Of a stretch of 64,000 nt of DNA, positions 60,101 to 64,000 are shown one piece after another. Within the stretch, counting starts at the first letter, position 1. Every line of letters begins with the position of its first letter. Origin of the DNA: Scenedesmus sp. ARA3 (taxonomy: Eukaryota; Chlorophyta; Chlorophyceae; Sphaeropleales; Scenedesmaceae). The DNA lies in contig RWJK01000864.1 of the NCBI GenBank assembly GCA_004335835.1, forward strand, positions 16,853-80,852, given 5' to 3'. The translations under genes were made by a program, and so were the position numbers. The notes below the pieces were generated by a model that was given only the letters and a program-made list of their open reading frames with translations, was not told the origin of the DNA and searched no databases.

Positions 60101-63100
60101 GTGTCCTGCCTGCAGATCTTCTCTGCTGTCTGCTCGTCCTGCTGCATGACACAGCTGATGATCTGATTTGCCAGGACAGCAGGAAACTACGGCACGTGCG
60201 CATTAACAGAACCCACCCCAGCAATGTCACAGGACCCCACGCACACACTCTCTCTCACTCTCTCACACAATGACTGAAGGTACACCTGAGCACACAAATG
60301 CACACAAATTTACGGAATGCACAGCCACGAGCATGTGGTGCACAAACTGGCCTGACACAGCAAAGGTACCCAACACACACGAAGCACCCGGTGAAAGAGC
60401 AGACGCATGCGCAACATAGTGTGGTGGCTGCAGCCCGCTGCTGCTGCTGCGCTGCTGACTTTCTGTCAGCATCTGCACAGCGGCAGCAGCAGCCAGTAGG
60501 TACCCACGCCACCTGACCACACACTATGCCCAAGGATGTCTTCTGCTGTCTGTCTGGGTCAAGCATGATGGTCAAAGTAACGGTCTGGGCTAGCGCACAC
60601 ACACACGTGCATCAAGCCAAGGCTCGCCTGTCAGCCATGCAGACCCTTCACCTAAAACCCTAAACCCATGCAATTCTGTAAGGCGAGGTAGCAGAAACAA
60701 TACACATACAGAGGCACAGCACTCGTCCGGGACAAGAGTGCTGCACGGGCGCCACCTGGGATGAGCCGGCATGCGGCAGTAGGCAGCAGTCAGGGTGTGA
60801 GGCTGCGCCTCAATAAGGGTAGCAGCAGGGCCTACCCGAGCACATGCAGCCGCCATGCCAATATGGCGGCTTACATGCAAGCAAGTGGTCGCACAAATGG
60901 TCACACAGATGCATCCTCGCAGCCTTGACCAAAAATCAGGCCACAAGCCCCCAGAGCAGGCTGGCTGGCCACTGTCTAACATAATACCCCTCACCTAAGC
61001 ATGACAACACTACGGCAGCAAGCAGCACCAGCCTTGCACGCTCCAGTGCAGCAGGCTGGCTGCTGCTGCGTCCTTGCAGCGCCAGCAGCAGCTGCTGGCC
61101 AGCTGCTGCTGTGTGGCGCACAGTGCTGCAGCATGTGCTTCTACAGTGCAGCCCTAGCAAAATCAGACGCAATGCAGTCCCTAGTCCATACTCTTCGCAT
61201 ACCTACGTAGCAACACACTCCCTAGAGGGCCGCAGGGCGCCTCTTTCATAGTAACTAGCCCCATTTGGTAAACTCCCCGCCTGCCGCTACACTGAACCAC
61301 CCCATTCAGCCAGTAGCAGGCAGGCAGGGAGGCCTACCCGCAATCAGCTCTCAGCAAGCAAGAGATGCCCCTCACTACACCAAACAGCGTCAAAGGGTCA
61401 CCGGCAATCCCTGTCATGCGCACGGCCATGGCCCAGCAACAGTTTGCAGGACAGGGCACCAGACGGCCCCTGCCCCAGTGCTGAGCCATCGCCGTGCGCA
61501 GCATGCAGCTACAATATGCAGCCGCGCCTCCCACATACCCCAAAAGGCTAGACTCTACTCTGCCTCCGCAGCGCTTTCAGCTGCGGAACAGATCAGGCGT
61601 GCAGCCTGCGCAGGCGATGCACGCAGCGCACACATGAGCCAGCGAGTCGCAGTGATGCTCTGAGCCCGCCTCAAAACACAGGTCCAACAAAACCAAAACC
61701 TCACAAACTGCCATGCTCTGTGGAACAGCCACGTGACCTGCAGCCAGCGCAACTGCTGCTGCAGCTCACAGCAGCCCCAGCAGTTGGAATGCAGGGCGCG
61801 GCAGGCCCCTGCTGTTGCTGCAGCCACCAACAGCAGCCCCCAACACCTCGACGCCTGCAATCTCTGGAGTGCCTGGGCCGTCGATGTTGCAGCTGGCGCC
61901 GCGCGCACCCTGGCGCATACTGATCTGCTGCTCCAGCCAGGCAGCAACATCCTCGCTGTCATCAGCCTGGCTCGCCAGCAGGCGCCGAGCCGCAGCGCTG
62001 CTGCTGAGGCAGCCGCCCTGCTGCCGCAGGTACAGCTCGTCTGCGGCGCAGAAGCCCTGGCGTCCTGCAAGCGCGAGGCGGTTTCCTGCAAGCAGCGCTG
62101 GCACGCCGAGCCCCGGGCAGCTGCCAGGCGTGCTGGCGCAGCTGGCGCCAGCCACAGCTGCAGGGCAGGAGCCTGGGCAGAGCCCTTGAGCAGGGCTGCT
62201 GCCAGCAGTATCACATTCTGAGCCGCCAGGGATTGAAACCCGCAGCTTGCTGTACTTGCTGCAGCTTGGCTGCTGCAGCTCCGTGGGTGCTGCTGCATCC
62301 AACTGCCAGCTACCCTTGCTGCTGGCACTGCTGCAGCTGCTGCCCTGCTCCCACTGGTTGGGCGAGCTGCAGCTGCTGCCTTGCAGGAACGCCATTTGAC
62401 CGTGCTCACTGCAAGGGGAGTCGCTGCCAGTGCTGATCATTAGGCTCGCAAACTGTGGCTTCATGGTTGCAGCGGTTGAGTCTGTGCACTGCAGTACAAG
62501 GCACAGACAACGCAGCGAACACGGGCCAGAGAGCGTGAGACCAGCAAACAAGGACTTCGCGCTGATTGACAATGAGCAATTGGCCGTATGGTGCCTGCGA
62601 GTGGGCTGAGCAGCGGCCAGCTGGCGCCATGACCCGCCCAGCGACACAGCCATGGCGCTTTCAACAGCACACCCCTGTCAATATATGTTTCAGCATTGAA
62701 GGATGCAATTCGCGATCAATGCACCAGCGATCCAGGGCTGCTGAGCTCTGCCGGGCTCTGCTCACCCGCAGGAGAGCGGCATCGCACGCATACCCTCCAA
62801 AGAGATCAAGCAGCCCGATGAAATTGTTCGCAAGTCGCCTATGCGCATGTTCAGGGATACAGCAGGCGTGATCGTGCTGTGCAAAAGCAGTGCCGTCTGT
62901 CTCACCTGCAGGGGCCAGACGTCTGTCTCTAGAGGCCTCTTGCTCCTCGCTTCGCCGCTTCTGCTGTGAGTTGACTATCCTGCAGACAGTACACAATTGT
63001 CAGGAGGTGCAACGATCAGCGTGCTGCGTGTAGTGTGGGCTGCCAGCTGCTCACCTTGCGAGCTCAATGATACGGGCTCTTAAATATGTTTTACTAGTTC

Positions 63101-63300
63101 GCAGAACATCAAACAAGCGCTAATGGTGCCCAAACTCAAGCTGCACTGCGGAGGCAACCGCATTATCCGGTGTAACATCTGTTGTCTTGGCGCCAAACGT
63201 TTGAAAGAAATGACAGTCCTACCCGCTCGCAGCTGCAGAAGCTCGACAATTTGCAAATTAAGAGCAATTGTCTTTATGTTGAGGTTTGCGAAAGAACCAG
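54180..63300 (-). CDS. Intron-rich minus-strand region, one or more unrecognised helical proteins
   Basis: No long ORF exists, but many short minus-strand segments have AG before, GT after and a protein-like composition. Examples: 63119-63055 (RLFDVLRTSKTYLRARIIEL) spliced in phase to 62979-62906 (RIVNSQQKRRSEEQEASRDR); about 62850-62773 (RRLANNFIGLLDLFGGYACD); about 61140-61005 (AALERARLVLLAAVVLSCL); about 60070-59960 (AIYVGRCELDEACVLHFCAS); 58457-58328 (AMKASAAIVLGVLHAAAHLC); 57490-57424 (LHLLLLKLWLPAAVDSHG); 57064-56946 (LFRICYEVVRREHSLCHLVM); about 56270-56165 (LVHLIGRAQGAAASSAWLKQ); about 54890-54760 (CSFAVLAAREALPVLLLQ). They look like helical-repeat segments. Exon order, number of genes, start and stop are not resolved, and I cannot name a family. 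Some listed segments may be chance. Confidence 0.35.
55610..55720 (-). repeat. Tandem copy of about 50 bp within the unresolved region
   Basis: GCACAGCACGCCACGCTTTG with CAGCAATCGAACCA (about 55620-55653) is followed by GCACAGCACGCCACACTTTG with CATCCATCGAACCA (about 55665-55700). This is the same kind of local direct duplication seen in the introns of the identified genes. Confidence 0.85.
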
Positions 63301-64000
63301 CAAGCGCACCCCGTAGCCGTGACAGGCTTGCCACTGGCAAGTTGCCAGGCACCAACAATCCGTCAGTGCGTGCGTTACTCCTTGAAACAGGCAAGCAGTT
63401 CTTGCATCAACCACCGGTGTCTGCTGATTTTCTGAACCTAGTTGCAGAGTGGACACACCGTCCTGCAGTGTGAATGCATGATGGCACTGGCCCAACCAGC
63501 ACAGGGGACTGCTGCAAGGCTGTCAAGGCCACCATTCATGCCAACAGTGCACTGTGAAACAGTGTGTACAAAGCAGGTCTGTGTAATTGGCACGACAGAA
63601 CCAGAGACTTAAGGTCGGTTGATATTCACCGCACACAGCTGCCTCCGTAGGTTGCAAAAAACCCCGGCATATTCAGTAGACACACTGTTGGGTGCATGAC
63701 CTGCCAAAACAATCCATGGGCATGCAGCTGGGACCATAACAGGGCAGGGATAGCAACTTTTGTGTTTGCAGTCAAAATGATGCGCAGCCGTCGTGTGCAT
63801 GCCACTCGAAAGCCAGCAGGCCCACAAATAACATGCATATGGCTGCAGCCTATTGTAGCACTGGATTTGTTACCATGTGACATTCGACGGCCACATCGTC
63901 TGCACACGCTTGACAGCGTTGCAACATGCTTCTTTTTTCTTCTTCACACCTGCCAACTCACGGCATTTCATAACCTGTAGCTGTAACTGTTACGCTGACT
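63301..64000. other. Right-hand end, nothing firm
   Basis: Short frames on both strands. Minus-strand segments near 63380-63450 (HRWLMQELLACFKE) could be earlier exons of the unresolved gene, with a donor GA|GTAACG. The last 500 bp show no recognisable coding or RNA feature. Confidence 0.3.

Noticed and set aside
61555..62653. Two overlapping minus-strand frames of 284 and 295 codons
   Set aside because: Both are open because of the GC-rich, CAG-rich sequence. One or part of one may be a real exon of the unresolved gene, but I could not decide, so neither is called separately.

Overview
This window looks like nuclear DNA from a green alga, most likely a chlorophyte. The reasons are intron-dense protein genes with GT-AG introns, strong CAG/GCA/AGC bias in coding sequence, poly-Gln/Ala/Ser runs, many TGCATGCA-type words, plastid-style leaders and TGTAA motifs near 3' ends. 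All calls come from reading the sequence by eye. Exon joins were tested by reading frame and splice phase, and family names rest on remembered conserved motifs. No alignment was run.

Layout from left to right. (1) The 5' part of a serine hydroxymethyltransferase gene, minus strand, running off the left edge (1-1090). (2) About 2 kb of divergent spacer. (3) The complete RPB2 gene, second-largest subunit of RNA polymerase II, plus strand (3068-16905). (4) A run of minus-strand genes: a GT71-type (Mnn1-like) mannosyltransferase (18974-22437), an MTQ2/HEMK2-type eRF1 glutamine methyltransferase (23024-26041), a Rubisco-LSMT/SETD3-type SET-domain methyltransferase (26395-29658) and a small unrecognised four-exon gene (29765-30463). 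(5) Plus-strand genes: a very large Gln/Ala-rich open frame (to 34173), a possible 112-codon frame, a LENG8/THP3-type SAC3-domain protein (35772-39214) and an Ala/Glu/Arg-rich coiled-coil protein (40783-44045). (6) Minus-strand genes: an unrecognised protein with a plastid-like leader (45209-47041), a PSMG3-type proteasome assembly chaperone (47443-48381) and a plastid ferredoxin-reductase-like FAD/NAD oxidoreductase (49368 to about 53.5 kb). (7) From about 54.2 to 63.3 kb, many exon-like segments on the minus strand that I cannot assign to a family.

The most striking feature is structural. Introns of RPB2, and of at least four other genes, contain degenerate direct copies of the neighbouring exon together with its splice junction. 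I call these exon echoes. Nearly every RPB2 intron has one to three, and one intron carries a 117-bp unit (34 nt of exon end plus 83 nt of intron) repeated more than four times. A second pattern is that (CTG)n runs sit directly upstream of many 3' splice sites, always as CTG on the sense strand, where a pyrimidine tract is expected. Exons instead carry the CAG/AGC/GCA reading of the same repeat.

The genes are mostly housekeeping functions: transcription, translation termination, proteasome assembly, RNA processing, C1 metabolism, glycosylation and plastid redox. I see no operon-like functional grouping. The SET gene starts only 106 bp after the stop of the small gene upstream of it.
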